Positions 20,336 through 33,483 of a DNA stretch of 64,000 nt are shown here, piece by piece. The notes below the pieces were generated by a model, which made no database searches, was not told the origin of the DNA, and worked only from the letters and a program-made list of their open reading frames with translations. The stretch covers positions 1,860,001-1,924,000 of the forward strand of contig JARGXX010000071.1 in NCBI GenBank assembly GCA_030374765.1, in the 5' to 3' direction. Origin of the DNA: Agarophyton chilense. Its lineage: Eukaryota; Rhodophyta; Florideophyceae; Gracilariales; Gracilariaceae. The position numbers and the translations under genes were made by a program. Positions within the stretch are counted from its first letter, which is position 1, and the number at the start of each line of letters is the position of its first letter.

Positions 20336-23300
20336 TCACGTCAGTCTGCACCTTTGTTTTTAACATTTTCCTTAGAGCCTTGCGTTTGTTTTAATTCAAC
20401 TGTTATATTTTCTACGATACCCCTTTTTTTGTCTTTCACTATGGATTATGATGGGTGGAAAGTACGAATTGTACCCTTTGATGAGAAACAGGACTACAAG
20501 CTTTGGAAAAAACGCATCGATGCAGCTTGCAATGCTTAAGGTATCGGAGAGGTTTAAAATCAAGCATGAAATCCTTTCAGATTTGATGAAGAGGAGAAAG
20601 CCGGATGGGAGTTCAGCAAGAAGAAAGCAAGCGGAATTATTATATCTGCTCTTTTCGATGAGGCTCTTTGTGTTGTACAGAGCGACATAGGTAACCCATG
20701 TAAGATGGTAAGATGTTGAAAAGACTGGATGAGCGATTTGCCTCCACTTCAACTGCATCTCGCATTGTCAAGATGTATGAGTTAATTAACATGAAATACT
20801 CCGACATTAATCAAAACATCGGTCGTCATATTGATAAGATGGCCAGTTTCAAAGATCAACTAGCGGCTATGGAGACAAAACTGTCTGAAGAGCTCACTGT
20901 TGCCCTGTTGGTGTCTTTCGTAACTGCAATGGAACTCAATCCGGTATGCGCAGCCATCAAGACACTCTCGAATAACAAAACCACGTGGGGTATTGTCTCA
21001 ACCCGACTGCTTGATGAACTGCGAACACTCAGGAGTCATTTTTCTGAGCGGGCTGCTGCAGCTAGACCAAAGTGTGGCATATGCAACAAGGACAACCACA
21101 CAACCAATCGCTGTTATTTAAATCCTTTAAACCCAAAGAACAAGCTGAGACTTCTAACTGAAGCAGCACCGTATCAATCGAGTCAAAAGCCTGCGGAATT
21201 AGCAGAGAAACCAGATAAGCAGGCCTACAGTGATTCCGGCTCAAAGAAACCCACTAATCGCGCAGCACTCACACGTCCGTGAACGATGGCAGCACGTACT
21301 GTAGAAGCCAACGTTCTGATGTTGGACTCTGGTTCCACATCTCACCTAACATCCTCTACGAAACACTAGGTGCAGAGTCATGATTGCAATTTTCCGATTG
21401 CATTGGGAGACAATTCGGAAGTCGCAGCGACTCAAAGAAGAGTAAGGGAGGCTTCCTGGTCTTATGGAGGAACAGACACCGCAGTCTCACTCAGCAACAC
21501 CCTCGTTTCCAGCAATGTTGCCATGAGTTTACTCTCTATCCCAGCCTTTACTTCCAAAAACCTCGCTGTACTCTTCCTCCCCGAAGTGGCCCACATTATT
21601 GATTTGGATGACAACCTACGAATCATTGAAAGCGCTTCAAGGAACCCTGATGGACTGTATTATATCCAGGGACATTCCTCATTAGCCTCAGAACCAACAA
21701 GTGATGACACAAATCGGCAAACGACCGTGATGATGGCCCGAGTCTCCGACATTATCAAGAATGATGGGAAGACGACAGTGGTAAGCAGAAGCGACCATCA
21801 GTCAGTTCACTTTAATGCTACTAATACTACTGATTCCGAAGAATCTCTGGTCGCGGAGGAAGAAATAGACCTTACTTCCACGAACATCTCGCTGTGGCGC
21901 AATCGACTAGGTCATACAGCAACAACGACTGCGGTTCGAAATCTTATTCAAAGAAACATACTGTCCAAAGCCCGCCAAGAAACAATGGATTGCATTCCTT
22001 GTGTTCGTGGAATGCTTCGCCGCAGTTTTCAAGGTTCTTTGACCTCCGCTAGCACACCGGGTCACCTTCACAGTGATATTACCTTTGCCGGCACAGAATC
22101 GGAAAGTGGTCATTCCTATTATATAATCATTGTCGATGAACACACTCGGTATCTCTTTGCAGCCCCACTTCTTCGAAAATCCGAAGCCTCTGATATTCTT
22201 TTGGAGTTTGTGTCCTGGTTTGAGCGCCAATCAAACCAGACGGTCCGCTCACTGCACTCAGATGGTGGTTCAGAATTCTTCAAGGCACAGAAAACCTTGA
22301 AACGTATGGGCGTTGCTATCACCACAACTTCCGCTCACACACCATCGTCAAATGGTCTGGCTGAACGTAACATTGCTGTTCCCAGGGGACATATACGTGC
22401 CTGTTTGCTACAGGCTCATCTTTCGCTTTCCTTCTGGACAGATGCTCTCCATCATGTGATTTTCTGCAAGATTATTAAAACACACAGCAGTACAGCACGC
22501 ATTCCTTTTTTCCACCTACTCAAGGAGCTTCCCCACGATGTGAAGCATCTTCCAACTTTTGGATGTCGTGCCCTCGTGGAGGGACGTTTCGCAGATCGTA
22601 AGAAGATGCATCCAAGACTTACGGAAGGCATCAATCTTGGACATCTCTGTGGTGGCAAGTACAAAATCTTAACCAAAAACGGCGTTAGAATGACAAAGCG
22701 TGTCCGATTTATCGAAGATGAGGTTCCTGGTCTGTCCTTCGTGAATGGATCTGCTACACCTCCACCTCCTATCTCTCCAGAACCAAGCTCTCACGGTTAT
22801 ACTTCTAGCGATGATGAAGATGTCTCTGTTCTCTGCTCTAATGGTACCTCTGAGACGCTGTCGTGCCACAGAGAAGAGGCTGAGTCTTCTAGTGAGACCC
22901 ACAGTAATACCAGCACTGAGCTCACTCACTATCCGGAAAAATCGTCCACCTATGAACACGATTTGGGTGGGTATGCCTCTGATTTCGAACCAAAAACAGT
23001 CAACGCGGCACGCACCACGCCGAATTCAATCAGTACATCTGATGAACCCACACTTCGTCAAGCTCTTGCGTCTTCTGAGGCCTGTCACTGGATGGACGCC
23101 ATACGCGCTGAATTTGAGACAGTCCGTAATCTTGGTACATATGAGGATGCTACAAGTGATCATGGACAACCAATTCCTTCAGGATTTGTCTTTCGTCTAA
23201 AGAGACCACCTTGAATGCCCAACACGTTTCAAAGCCTGACTTGTTGCTAGAGGAAATGTTCAAGATGTTTCTGACACAAACAGTTTTTATGCTCCGGTGT

Positions 23301-24605
23301 TAAACTTCGAGATTTTCCGAAAGATGATGGTTGTTGCTACTGCTATGAATTGGGACCGTCAATATGTCGATGTGAAAGGTGCTTTTATTCATGCGACTAT
23401 GCCCACCGAGACGCCAGTTTGGATCAAACTCCCTACCATCCCTAATGTAGATGAAGCAAATGGTCGCGTCGTCAAACTTGTCAAATCTTTGTATGGAACT
23501 CGAGAAGCCCCACGACTTTGGATTGAGAACATCTCGGCTTACCTCCGCAACATCGGTTTTAAATATCTTCACGCAGCACCGTGTGTGTTCGTGAAAGGAA
23601 TTGGTCTGAATTCGGTCGTCGTCTTGGCCTATGTGGACGATCTGAGCATATTTGGTCCTTCTAACCTCACGGAATGGGTTAAGAAGAAACTTGGAGCGCA
23701 ATATGATGTATCCGATCTTGGTCACACGGATCTGTATTTGGGAGTATCAATTGTAGGGAAGCCTGAATCAATCACTCTTCATCAGCGTCCTTTGATCGAA
23801 AAAGTTGTTCGCATGTGCCGTATGAATGATGCTTTGCCATCAGACTACCCCCTACCAGGCACCCATTGTCTGTATGATGCTGTCGCTGTCCCTACGGAAT
23901 CTGAGTTAACGTCCATGAGCAATATCCCGTACAAGGAAGTACTTGGATCCATGCTTTTTCTGAGCACACGAACGCGACCTGATTTGTCGGTGTCTGTTTC
24001 AATGCTGGGAAAGTTTCCATCTAACCCACTTCCTCAGCATTGGCAGTGCATGAAGAGAGTGGTACGATACCTGATCAAATTCGCAAACTATGGCTTGATG
24101 ATCCCTCGATCATGTTCTATTGCTATATCAGCATGGTCCGATGCTGATTGGGGTCGTGATTTGGACAAACTTCGCTCCAGGGGGGTTTTTGTAGTCTGTG
24201 TTGGAAATGCACCCGTCATATGGAGTTCGACGCTGCAAAAGTCTACAGCTTTTTGTACTACAGAAGCCGAGTTCTATACCATCTCTGAGTGCATCAAGCA
24301 GTTGTATTGGTTGCAGAACCTTTTTGATGACCTTGGACTGGATTGTAAAAAACCTGTGCCATTGTATCAAGACAACCTTGGAGCTATATCTTGGACGAAG
24401 ACTGACTTTGGAATGCGGAAAGTCAAGTATATTGAAATCAGACACCATCACGTTTTGTATGCAGTCAACTGTGGTATGGTCAGGATACAACACGTTGCAT
24501 CAGCATAAAATCGAGCCGACATTTTTACAAAGTCTCTGATTGGCGATGTTTTTAACCAACATCGCAACGCTTTGCTTGTTACTCCCTTACTGGTCGAGGG
24601 GGGAT

Positions 24606-24833
24606 CTCAGTGACTTTGAATGTTTGAACTACGTTTTATGCTTTTGTATTTGTAATCTTTTACGAGGCATTCTTTTACGTGAGCATAGAATAGCTTATGC
24701 TCACGCGTGTTTCTTTGCGTTTATAAAGGGAGGACTTCTGTGCACACTTACTGACATCTGAAGTCCCCCAATTCGTTTGTCTTGTCATCACCTGAATTGC
24801 ATCTGCTACCATCATTTGCACTCGTGTTATGAG
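24606..24833 (+). repeat. 3' LTR of copia element
   Basis: 228 bp, matching the 5' LTR; preceded by the polypurine tract and followed by the GCACT target duplication. Confidence 0.92.
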
Positions 24834-24866
24834 GCACTGAACAGCTGTTGGCACTAAACATGTTGG

Positions 24867-24886
24867 CACTGAACAGCTGTTCAGTG
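24867..24886. repeat. 20-bp perfect palindrome in the copia target region
   Basis: CACTGAACAGCTGTTCAGTG equals its own reverse complement. A related half, GCACTGAACAGCTGTTGGCA, lies at 24834-24853, with a further partial unit between, so the insertion landed in a small cluster of TTGGCACTGAACAGCTG-type repeats. Confidence 0.85.
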
Positions 24887-25452
24887 AAATATAAAATTCT
24901 TTTCTTTTTTTTCATAAACTAGAGAAGAGTGGTTGGGTGGTTTAGAACAACTGTTTGCTAAATCGTCAATCTTTCTTCTTAAAAAGCGTCATGGGTCGCT
25001 TTTGGACGCTTCTGAGGTCTAACCGCTGCAACTTCCAACCCATTGGACCCCAGGTTTTCCATTTGCATCAAAAAATTGTTTTTCTTATTTTCCGAGGTGT
25101 GTAAAGAACCATGAGGTTGCTTTTGGTTTATCAACCACAGTGATTGCTTACCTCGCATGCGTCCCGTACAATTTCAAATGTTTCAAATTGGTGCGAGATA
25201 AAATGCAAACTCTAATAGTACGCGGTTGGTAGTTCGATGAATTTTCAACAGTATTTGATTAGCGGTGAGTGCTTTCTTTTAATTTTGCGACGCTTTTACA
25301 ATCCCTTGCACTTTTACTAGAATTCTAGCGTCTCTGCTTCTCAAACGATTCCGAAAACCTTCCACACTACTTCCGTAACTCTCAAAAGTATCTAACTGGC
25401 GTCTGTAACGTTTTAATTGGCGTCTCGGATTGTTATAGAATTATAACGGCGT
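24887..25452. other. Spacer, nothing recognised
   Basis: About 0.55 kb of AT-leaning sequence with no long frame or motif. Confidence 0.4.
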
Positions 25453-25908
25453 GTGCCACAACCAAACTTTCCAGCAACCGCATATGATCGTGTTGCTGCG
25501 GATCTCCGTCATGTCTGCCGTACGGTTGATATTACGACCTCGATGGACATTGCGACAGTCCTGAGGAAAGCCTGCTCCTGGGCCCGTCGCTCGGTTTGCT
25601 ACGCCACGGTTGTCCAACAGGGTCAGGATCTGAAGCCATCCATGGTCAATGTCCTGCAGCAGAATGCGCAGGCGATGTCCCAGAGGGTTACTGCCGACTT
25701 GGATGGCCGGTATGGTCTAAATTTGAGTCACCGAGAGGCTTCCGATCGTGACAATAGATTTTCAGGTGAATCTCCGCCCAATAAGCGTGCTCAGCTCGCT
25801 GGGACCGGTTCTGGTGGTCCAGTTGGCTCCTCGGGTGACCCTAGTCCCGGTTTCGCTGCTGCAGGATTCAATGAAGACGACGGAGTTACTCTTGCACCGC
25901 CTGCGTGA
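25453..25908 (+). CDS. Unrecognised 151-codon ORF
   Basis: An open frame starting just after a stop at 25444-25446, beginning with GTG; no ATG lies near the start, so the 5' end is uncertain. The product is balanced in composition, with a helical N-terminal part (YDRVAADLRHVCRTVDIT, DIATVLRKACSWARRSVCYA) and a Gly/Ser/Pro-rich tail from about residue 100. It abuts the low-coordinate end of the gypsy element on the opposite strand. It could be the surviving end of a host gene cut by that insertion or part of another mobile element. No motif recognised. Confidence 0.3.
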   Translation: MPQPNFPATAYDRVAADLRHVCRTVDITTSMDIATVLRKACSWARRSVCYATVVQQGQDLKPSMVNVLQQNAQAMSQRVTADLDGRYGLNLSHREASDRDNRFSGESPPNKRAQLAGTGSGGPVGSSGDPSPGFAAAGFNEDDGVTLAPPA

Positions 25909-26639
25909 GTTCTGTTGTTGTTCAGAGCTCTTCCGCCCACCTTGAGGTCATGGTGAGGGCTGTTTTACCTCTGTTAGTTTTCAAATAAATTAATGCTTGT
26001 GCTTTCCCAAGGTCGTTCTTGTATCTCAAACGTGCGTGCCCCGGGATGGCGTCCAATCTTGAGTGCGTCTCGGGTCTTCCTCGGGTGTCTCCGAAGGACT
26101 AACCTTGTTTCCTGATGCGGAGCTACGATGAACCGTCGTTCTCCGGCGAACCGTCGTTTCAGGAGGCAGTTTGGGAGGCTTTTTGGGATTATTCGGACCA
26201 ATGGTTGCCCTCTCCTGAAGCCCGTGCTCCGTGAGGATAATTCTGCGCCAATATAGGGCGCTAAAGTTAGCCGGAATGGGTTGAGGCTCTTGCAAAGTGT
26301 CTTCCTCAGGTGTGTAGCCGAAGAAACGGACGCGATAGAGCATAGTTCCATCTTCTCCCCGACCAGCAGAGATGATGCGCTCAATCACATATTCCGGTTG
26401 GTGTTCATTCTCCGGAAAGAGAGTGTAGTTTAGAGGAGCGAATCCATCGGAGTCGGTTGTGAGAGATAGGTCAAAGTAGTTGGCGTTGACCATCGGGTCC
26501 GTGGGGCAAGTCGAGTCCGCAGGAACTGCATTAGCGGTTGTGGAGACCTGAGCGTCGACCTGAGGTCATGATGCTTCCGTTGGGCCAGGGGGCTGGGACG
26601 TTCGTGGTCCGAAGGAACTGGGAGCTCGTGTCACGCGGA

Positions 26640-27255
26640 GTAGTATCCGCTCTACGGAGAGAGCATACACCTGCGACAGTGTTCGGGACTGCCGAATGGG
26701 TTCTTGCGGCTAAGGGGAAGGTGTGGTAGGGCATAACATTAGCGAGATAGAATGGGGGTTGTAAGGCCCCACTCGCCAATGATGGTGGTTGGTTCTATTG
26801 AACGGACAACTACTTGATGTAGCTTATCTGGATCTCCGGTTAAAGAATCCTGAACAAGGAACAAGTGAGTTGTGAACCCATTTGTTGTCTCCTTGACTTT
26901 GGAGTCGGCGCTCCCTTCTGTACCTTAAGTACAGTGCACAGTGGTGAGCGCCGCCCATAATAATATCTAGATATAAAATTGGTTAGCCGGTGAACCCCTC
27001 TACAGTACGGGATACTGTTTGCCACGTGGCTACTCACTACAGTATATGCGCCGTTGCCAATCCGGTATTTCCCTACAAAGGGTCGAATCGGATGCGCCGT
27101 GGCAGACCGAGGTCCCATGTGTAACATACCATCTCATGGACCATCTGCGGGGTGCCGCTTCATAACTTCATCCTAGCCGTTGCACTCACTTGTGAGTACC
27201 AGTATACTCAGCCAAAAAAATCTTCCATCGGCATTCCGAAAGTGCACAATACTAC
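26640..27255. repeat. MITE-like repeat, copy B, nested in gypsy pol
   Basis: 616 bp, the inverted homologue of 2980-3597 along its whole length. Starts GTAGTAT and ends ATACTAC on the plus strand. Flanks ACGCGGA (26633-26639) and AAGCGGT (27256-27262) agree at 5 of 7 positions, a worn target duplication. It lies between the integrase and chromodomain regions of the gypsy element. Confidence 0.7.
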
Positions 27256-30200
27256 AAGCGGTCAATACACACGGTGTCCTGTAGGCCGTCAATTAGCAAC
27301 GTGATGGTGTCTTTATTGGCCTTAAGAACTTTGTATCGTCCCGTAGAGCGGGGTAAGAGCTTTCTCGTAGTGTACTCGAATTCCTCACTGCCCTCCGGTG
27401 GCCTGTCCAGGTAAACCAGGTCTCCTTTCCCAAATGTCGGTGTGTTCCAAACGGCTTTGTCGAAATTGATCTTGTAGCGCCGTTGGGCTTTGGTTATTAC
27501 AGTTTTGGCCGATTGGATAATGCAGTCGATTCGTCAGCGCGAGTAGCGCTTCGCCTGGGTAGGACTCATTCCTTCGATTGTGTCCTGGGGTATGATATAC
27601 TCTTGAAGGTCAACAGCAATCGGCGGTGGCGCTGTAGTAAGCGTTAAGTCGAACGGTGTTGTCCCTGTGGAAGCGTGCACCTGCGTGTTGTAGGCACAAA
27701 CCAACCCAACGCAGTCGTCCCAGTCCAATTGGTGCTCCGATACGTAGTGTGCCAATCGGTCCAGAAGGGTGCGGTTGAACCGTTCGGCTTGGCCATTTTT
27801 CTGAGGGTGTTACGCCGCGGTGGTCACATGCCTGATTATTGAGATAGCACATACGTGTGAGAAGAATTTGGATACAAACTGGCTGCCGTTATCCATAAGG
27901 AGGTAGAGTGGCATGCTATATGGATATACCCAGTGAAACAATAAGGTCGTGGCGACATCCACGGCCGGTGTCTTTCGTAGGGGTAGGGATCGGGTAGGTT
28001 TGGTAAATCTATCGGTTATAACCCATACAGACCGTTTCCCATGGGACGACATAGGCAAAGGCCCAAGTATATCCATTGCGACAAATTCCAACGAACCAGC
28101 GGCGGGGAAGAGCTTCAATTTGGCCTGATGGATGGCGCAAAATCCTCGGATCTGTGCGCACGATGCACAGTTCCGTGCGGTTTGCCATAGGTCCTGCGCC
28201 ATTAGTAGCCAGTAGAAGAACTTCCTTAGTGTCTGCTACATTCGTCGGCCTCCAGGATGACCAGCCAATCGATGGCAATGGGCAAGGTATAGGAATCGCG
28301 CCCTTAGCGAAGTTTGTATTACCCGTTGGAGTGCGCCATCCAGCGGTGAGCGGAGATATAGTAATCCAAATCAGTCATAATCGAACAGGCATTCTGGGGT
28401 TCCTACCAATTGGGCTGTTTTCTTGCAGTAATCGTCATCGGCCTGCGCCTGTAGGAGATACTCAATAGTTATAGGGAGGAGCTCTTTTTCCTCCGGGGCT
28501 TTCGCATTAACCTGAGGTGGTGCCGAATTGGGCGGTGGTGTCTCCCAGTGCAATAGGTATACTTCGTTGTCCTTTACCTCAGGGTCCTCTGATTGCACCG
28601 TACCCATAAGGTCATCTGTTTTCGTATAGTCCTGAGCTTCATCATCTGTAAAGGGGGTGGGAATTAGGTCGTCCAATGGAGCGTCATCAGTTCTGTCGGT
28701 AATGATTCGCGACAGGGCATCTGCTGCCTGGTGCTTGATGAATAACCTATAGGTTATCTCGTAGTCATATTTGGAGAGCCTGAGGCGCCACCTAGCCAGG
28801 CGACTCGATGCATCGATCATATACAGTAACCGGAGGAGTGAATCATGATCTGTCCTAATGGTAATCCCGGTTCCCCCGAAGTACAGACGGGGTGACAATA
28901 CGGACCATACGATGGCTAGAAATTCTTTTTCGGTTGTACCGTAGTTTCGCTCCGCACTGTTGAGCGTTCTGCTCCAGTAGCCAATAGGTCCATAGTCCTT
29001 CGGTGACTCCTGTTCCTGTAGCAGGGCACAACCCACTTGGACATCAGAGGCATCTGTGTCCAGGACGAAAGGCCTATTGGGCTTTGGCAAAACCAATATG
29101 GGTGGGTTCAGCAATTTGTACTTTAGGGTATGAAATGCCCCGTACTGGTCGTTGGTAAGGGCTTCGAACTCCGAAAGTGTTCCCTTCTTCAGCATCGCGT
29201 TGATAAGGGCCGAGAACTTGGCAAAATCCTGGACGAATCGTCGGTAAACGTTGCAAAAGCCCATGAAGGATCGTAGTTTTGTGTGGGTCCTAGGAGGCTT
29301 AGCCTGGCCAATCGCATTTGTGGTCCGTTTGGCCACCTTTAGCTTTCCTTGGAGGACGACGTGACCTAGATAGTACACTCAGGCCTGGAAGAAAACGTAT
29401 CTACGGAGTTTCACAGTTACTCCAGCGTCCTGTAGGATTGTTAGCATCTTCTTCACGTGGCGAAGGTGTTCCTTTGCGGTCCGTGAGAAGATTATAACGT
29501 CATCCAAATAGACTAGAGCGAACTTCCATTTGACTCTGGACAGTATAATGTCCATTACCAGTTGGGACGTGGCTGGGGCATTCTTCAAACCATAGGGCAT
29601 GCGAGTAACTCTGAACAGAGTTTCATGGGTGGTAAAGGTTTTCAGCGCTCTCGCATCTTCGGCCAAAGAGACTTGCCAATAACTCGAGCTAGCCTCAAGT
29701 ATGGTAAATATGACTGCTTCGCCTAAGAAATCCAGACAGTCGTCCATGCGGGGTATCGGGTATGAGTCCCTCTTGGTTACTGCGTTCAGCTACCTATAGT
29801 CGACGCAGAATCTGACGGAACTATCCTTCTTAGCCGCGAGGACAAGGGGACTTGCCCATTCGTATTGGCTACGAGGCGCCGACTCTATGAAATGAGCTTT
29901 GCGCATTTTGTCCATCTGGTCGCCGACAATTTCCCTACCCTTCAGGCCTATACGGTATGGATGCTGGACCTGTGGTCTAGCATAATCCTGAAGGTCAATG
30001 CGGTGTGTAGTGGCTCTGGTAGTGCCCGATGTACCTGACCACATGGACTGGTGTTCCCTGAGGAGATCAAGTGCCTGGGGCCTATAGGATTGGAATTATG
30101 CGCCGATAGCGACCTGCCCCTCCCAAGAGTTGACGTCCTCGTCGGGAGTTGGCGTCGCAAGGTTATCCATTTGGGCCTCCATAATGACCACGGGCGCGGG

Positions 30201-33200
30201 GAGAGTGATACCAATCACTGTGCCTTTAGGTAACTGCACGGGCTTATCTCGAAAGTTGCTGATTGTGACCAAAAAGGACCTGTTGAGGCGGATGTCCATT
30301 ACTCAATTTGCCATCAAGGTAAGGTGCTTCAGAACAGTTTTCGTGTGGTTCTGAATCGTTTCGAGACCTGAAAACTGGGAATGGACCAATACAGCGATTT
30401 ATGTCATTGGGGGTATCGTTATGGCCTTTGACAGGGGAACCTTATTGGACTTCGTGTTTTCGGAGAGAACGGCTCGTTTGAGGTTAGCTTCTGGCCCTGG
30501 GGCGGAACCAGTTATGGAGATGGAAAGTGCGTGGTAGAAAGGAACTTTTCTAAGGCCTGGGTAAATGACCTTAATATATCGATCGATGAAGGAGGTCCCT
30601 AGGATTGCCTCAGCGCTAAAGTTAGGACATACAAGGAACCACGTACGGAATATGAATTGCCCTATCTGGAAGTAAAGTGGTACTATCCCTTTAATGTCCA
30701 TTGGTCTACGTGATGCATCGGTAATCCTAGGGGTCTTCCTTGCCTGATCGAGCTTCTGCCAGCAAAAGTGGAATAGCTGAGGAGGGACCAAATTGGGACC
30801 AGCGCCTGTGTCCAATATGGCTGTGGTCACTGGAGAGTTGTTGGAACGAAGTGCCACAGTTACTCGAACTTTATAGTTCTCTTTCTTGAGAATACGGACG
30901 GGGACGTCACTGTGTTCTATTTGTGGTTCATCCTGAGTGGTCCATTGTGGGTGGTTCGTATTGAAAGGTGAGGAGTTCTTTAGCTGATGAACGTCCAATA
31001 GGTTAAGGCAGCGGCTTAAAGAGGGAGGATTTGCCTCAAGTCTTCCCTCTATGAGTTTTCCGATGGGGTTTCCGTTTCTTCATGAGGATAGGATTCTTCC
31101 ACGGGGTCGTCCGTAGGATCTACAATTGCGTGGACCTGTGGGGCTTTCATCGGAATATCCGCAGGCGTGACATAGCATGAGTTTCCAGGGGTCCCTGTGG
31201 TTCGTTGCTGTGCCCTGTTATACATTCCTTCGGATCTCCGCACCGGGTAATTCTCTTTTTTCAGGGCTAGGGGGTTTTTACGTGCGTCCTCAGGCGGATA
31301 CCTCGTACAGTCACAAGGTTGGGTCACTGACAGGCAGAGGAAGCAGGCCCTTGGGGAGCGAACAAAAACGTCCTTGCGGGGCGGAAAGGGAGAATACTTG
31401 GGTGTGGGTGGTCCAGTGGTCGCTATAGTTCCCTGGCAGGTATACAATGGGGGCCCGGACGGAAGAGCTCTGAAAATGACCGCGATGACGTTTCATGAAT
31501 CGGCTTAATGGATTGAAGCATCCATGTCCGACTCCGTGGAGCTAACCAAATGGGCTTGGTTGGGTTTACGCAATGGAGTTTCGTGTCCTCTAGTTATATC
31601 AGCGTTGCGCCTGGAGGTTCTGCAGGTTTTGCCATTACCCTCGGCGTAAGTAACGAGCCTTCGGAAGGAGTATTGCGGGGTTTCCGTGTGGTAATTGCGC
31701 ACATGTGTTCGAATGGCTGGGAGCAATCCCGTGATGAAGTGACGTTTAAGCCGTCCTTCAGAGAACAGGTTTCCACATCGGTAAGCCCTCTTCCATAGGT
31801 CGTCTTCGAAAGCCGATTCGGTCATGTTGGAGCTCTGCCTAAAGGATATTACTTCCTGGTGGGCATCCATTACAACATCATCCGTGGCGTAAGTTTCCAA
31901 GAGGTAATGAACAACCTGAGGGTATGACCTGAGAGCTCACGGTCTTAAGCATCCACAAGGTCAGTTGTGCCAGATATCTTCGAAACCACTGGGTCACGAG
32001 CCTGTCCTGTAAGAAAGAAATGGAAAAGGTACACAATGGCGCCCTCGTGGACACCGTTCTGATCGCAGGCCGTACGGATCAAACTGAGAAACCTGAGCAC
32101 AGCAATGGGATCGGAACCCGAGAACTTGTCCGTAATGGTTAGTTGCATCCGTTTGGCCCATTTGGCGATTTTGCGGGACACCGAACCAGAATATTTCGCA
32201 GACCTGTCAGCCAGCCGGTTATTCCGGTAGTCTAGAACCCTAAGGAAAAGTTCGTTTTCGGTTGTCAGTGGTCTGAGGCCCCGAATGGCAGCCCCATCCA
32301 CTTCCGAGTCGGTCCTTTCGGTCGAGGCCGATTCGGAATCACTCGTGTCCGAATGTTCTCTTCTTTTACTCCTTCTGTTTTTCTTTCTCCTTCGGTTGCT
32401 TCTTTTAATGCCAGCGGAACAGGGACCTAAAGGATCGATCTCTTTATCAGATCCGATGGAGCCCTGAGGTCACTGTACCTCATATAATCCGTCGGGTGGG
32501 GAAAGCGGTCTCTCTTCTAGACGTGGAGCTTGTCTTCTGCTCCTCGCTTGTACCACCTTTGGATTTTCCTGATGGGCAACCTGTCTGTCATCTAGACGCG
32601 AAGCTTCTCATCTGCTCCTAGAGTGTCCCATGATGGGGGTTTCCTGATGTTATTCCCCGCGAGGGGCGGATAATCCCGCCGCTCCTGTGGGTTCGGTAGG
32701 GGGTTGACATATGGAGGCCGGATGGTTAGTTTGTGGTGGAGTGGTATTAGGGACCAAATTTCCTGCCTGGGGGGTGACTGCTCCTTGAACGGCCTGTAGG
32801 AGGGAGCCCATGAATAATTCAGACTCCATTACCCTAGGGAAGATTCGCGTGATAAGGTAATCCGTATGGTCAGCAATCGCCGTAGCGAGACGCACGTCTA
32901 TAATGGAATCCACGTGGGCTGAGCAGAGCTCATGGAGACGGGGCCAGAGAAGGTCTGCAAATCCTGCTGGCATGTTTACTCTAATTGCTTCGGTCTGGTG
33001 GGTTTTTCCTTGAGGTGTCCCTAGCCTAGAGGTGGCCCTGGTGAGGCGTTCTCGTAAACGAGCTGGCACCGTGGGTTCTTGGCGAATCCTTTCAGGGTTA
33101 TCCAAGGGGGTCAGTACTTCTTGCGGCTGGCTCATCGTGCTCCTGCGGTCGCTAGCGGTATCAACCTGAGGGTCAGGCTACATCGCCAGCGTTGTAATTC

Positions 33201-33432
33201 CTTTTCGTCCTGCCATAGGAGTCCTATGGTCTGGTCGGTTGGGTGTGTTTCCTGCAACCATAATGGCGGTTGCTTCTGTACTTCTGGTCCGTTGGGGAAT
33301 TAAACCAAAGGTTAGAATGCGGATAGTTTTTTGTTCCAGTGGTCCGTACAATTATTCCAAAGGTTTCTAAGTCGGGAGACCAACATGTAACGCAGTGACG
33401 GGTGGGTCAGCGTACGGGTCTCGACCGGTAGT

Positions 33433-33479
33433 AGTATGGTAGAGCGGGTCCTAAGGTTCGAATCCTTGACGACGGCACT
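33433..33479 (+). other. tRNA-like A-box/B-box motif in gypsy leader (antisense)
   Basis: On the plus strand TATGGTAGAGCGGG (A-box-like) is followed by GGTTCGAATCC, an exact match to the Pol III B-box / T-arm consensus. The gypsy fragment at 1395-3793 has the same block near 2775-2815 with a changed B-box (TGCTCGAATCC). The spacing is too short and the arms do not pair into a full tRNA, so this is a partial tRNA-like relic or part of an extended primer site rather than a tRNA gene. Confidence 0.35.
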
Positions 33480-33483
33480 TCCA

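Larger units (their letters stand above)
20093..24833 (+). mobile_element. Ty1/copia LTR retrotransposon, both LTRs present
   Basis: The element has 5' LTR 20093-20321, 3' LTR 24606-24833 and a perfect 5-bp target duplication GCACT (20088-20092 and 24834-24838). LTRs begin CTCAG and end ATGAG. Internal parts in copia order: gag (about 20441-21282) with a CCHC knuckle (CGICNKDNHTTNRC); protease near 21320 (MLDSGS); integrase (about 21890-22600) with its zinc-binding region and catalytic core; reverse transcriptase (from about 23300) with YVDDLSIFG; RNase H with CTTEAEFYTISE to 24508. A polypurine tract GAGGGGGGA sits just before the 3' LTR. Integrase before RT is diagnostic for copia. The LTRs differ at roughly 10-11 positions by eye, so the insertion is fairly young, but coding is interrupted at a few points and it appears dead. 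Confidence 0.93.
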
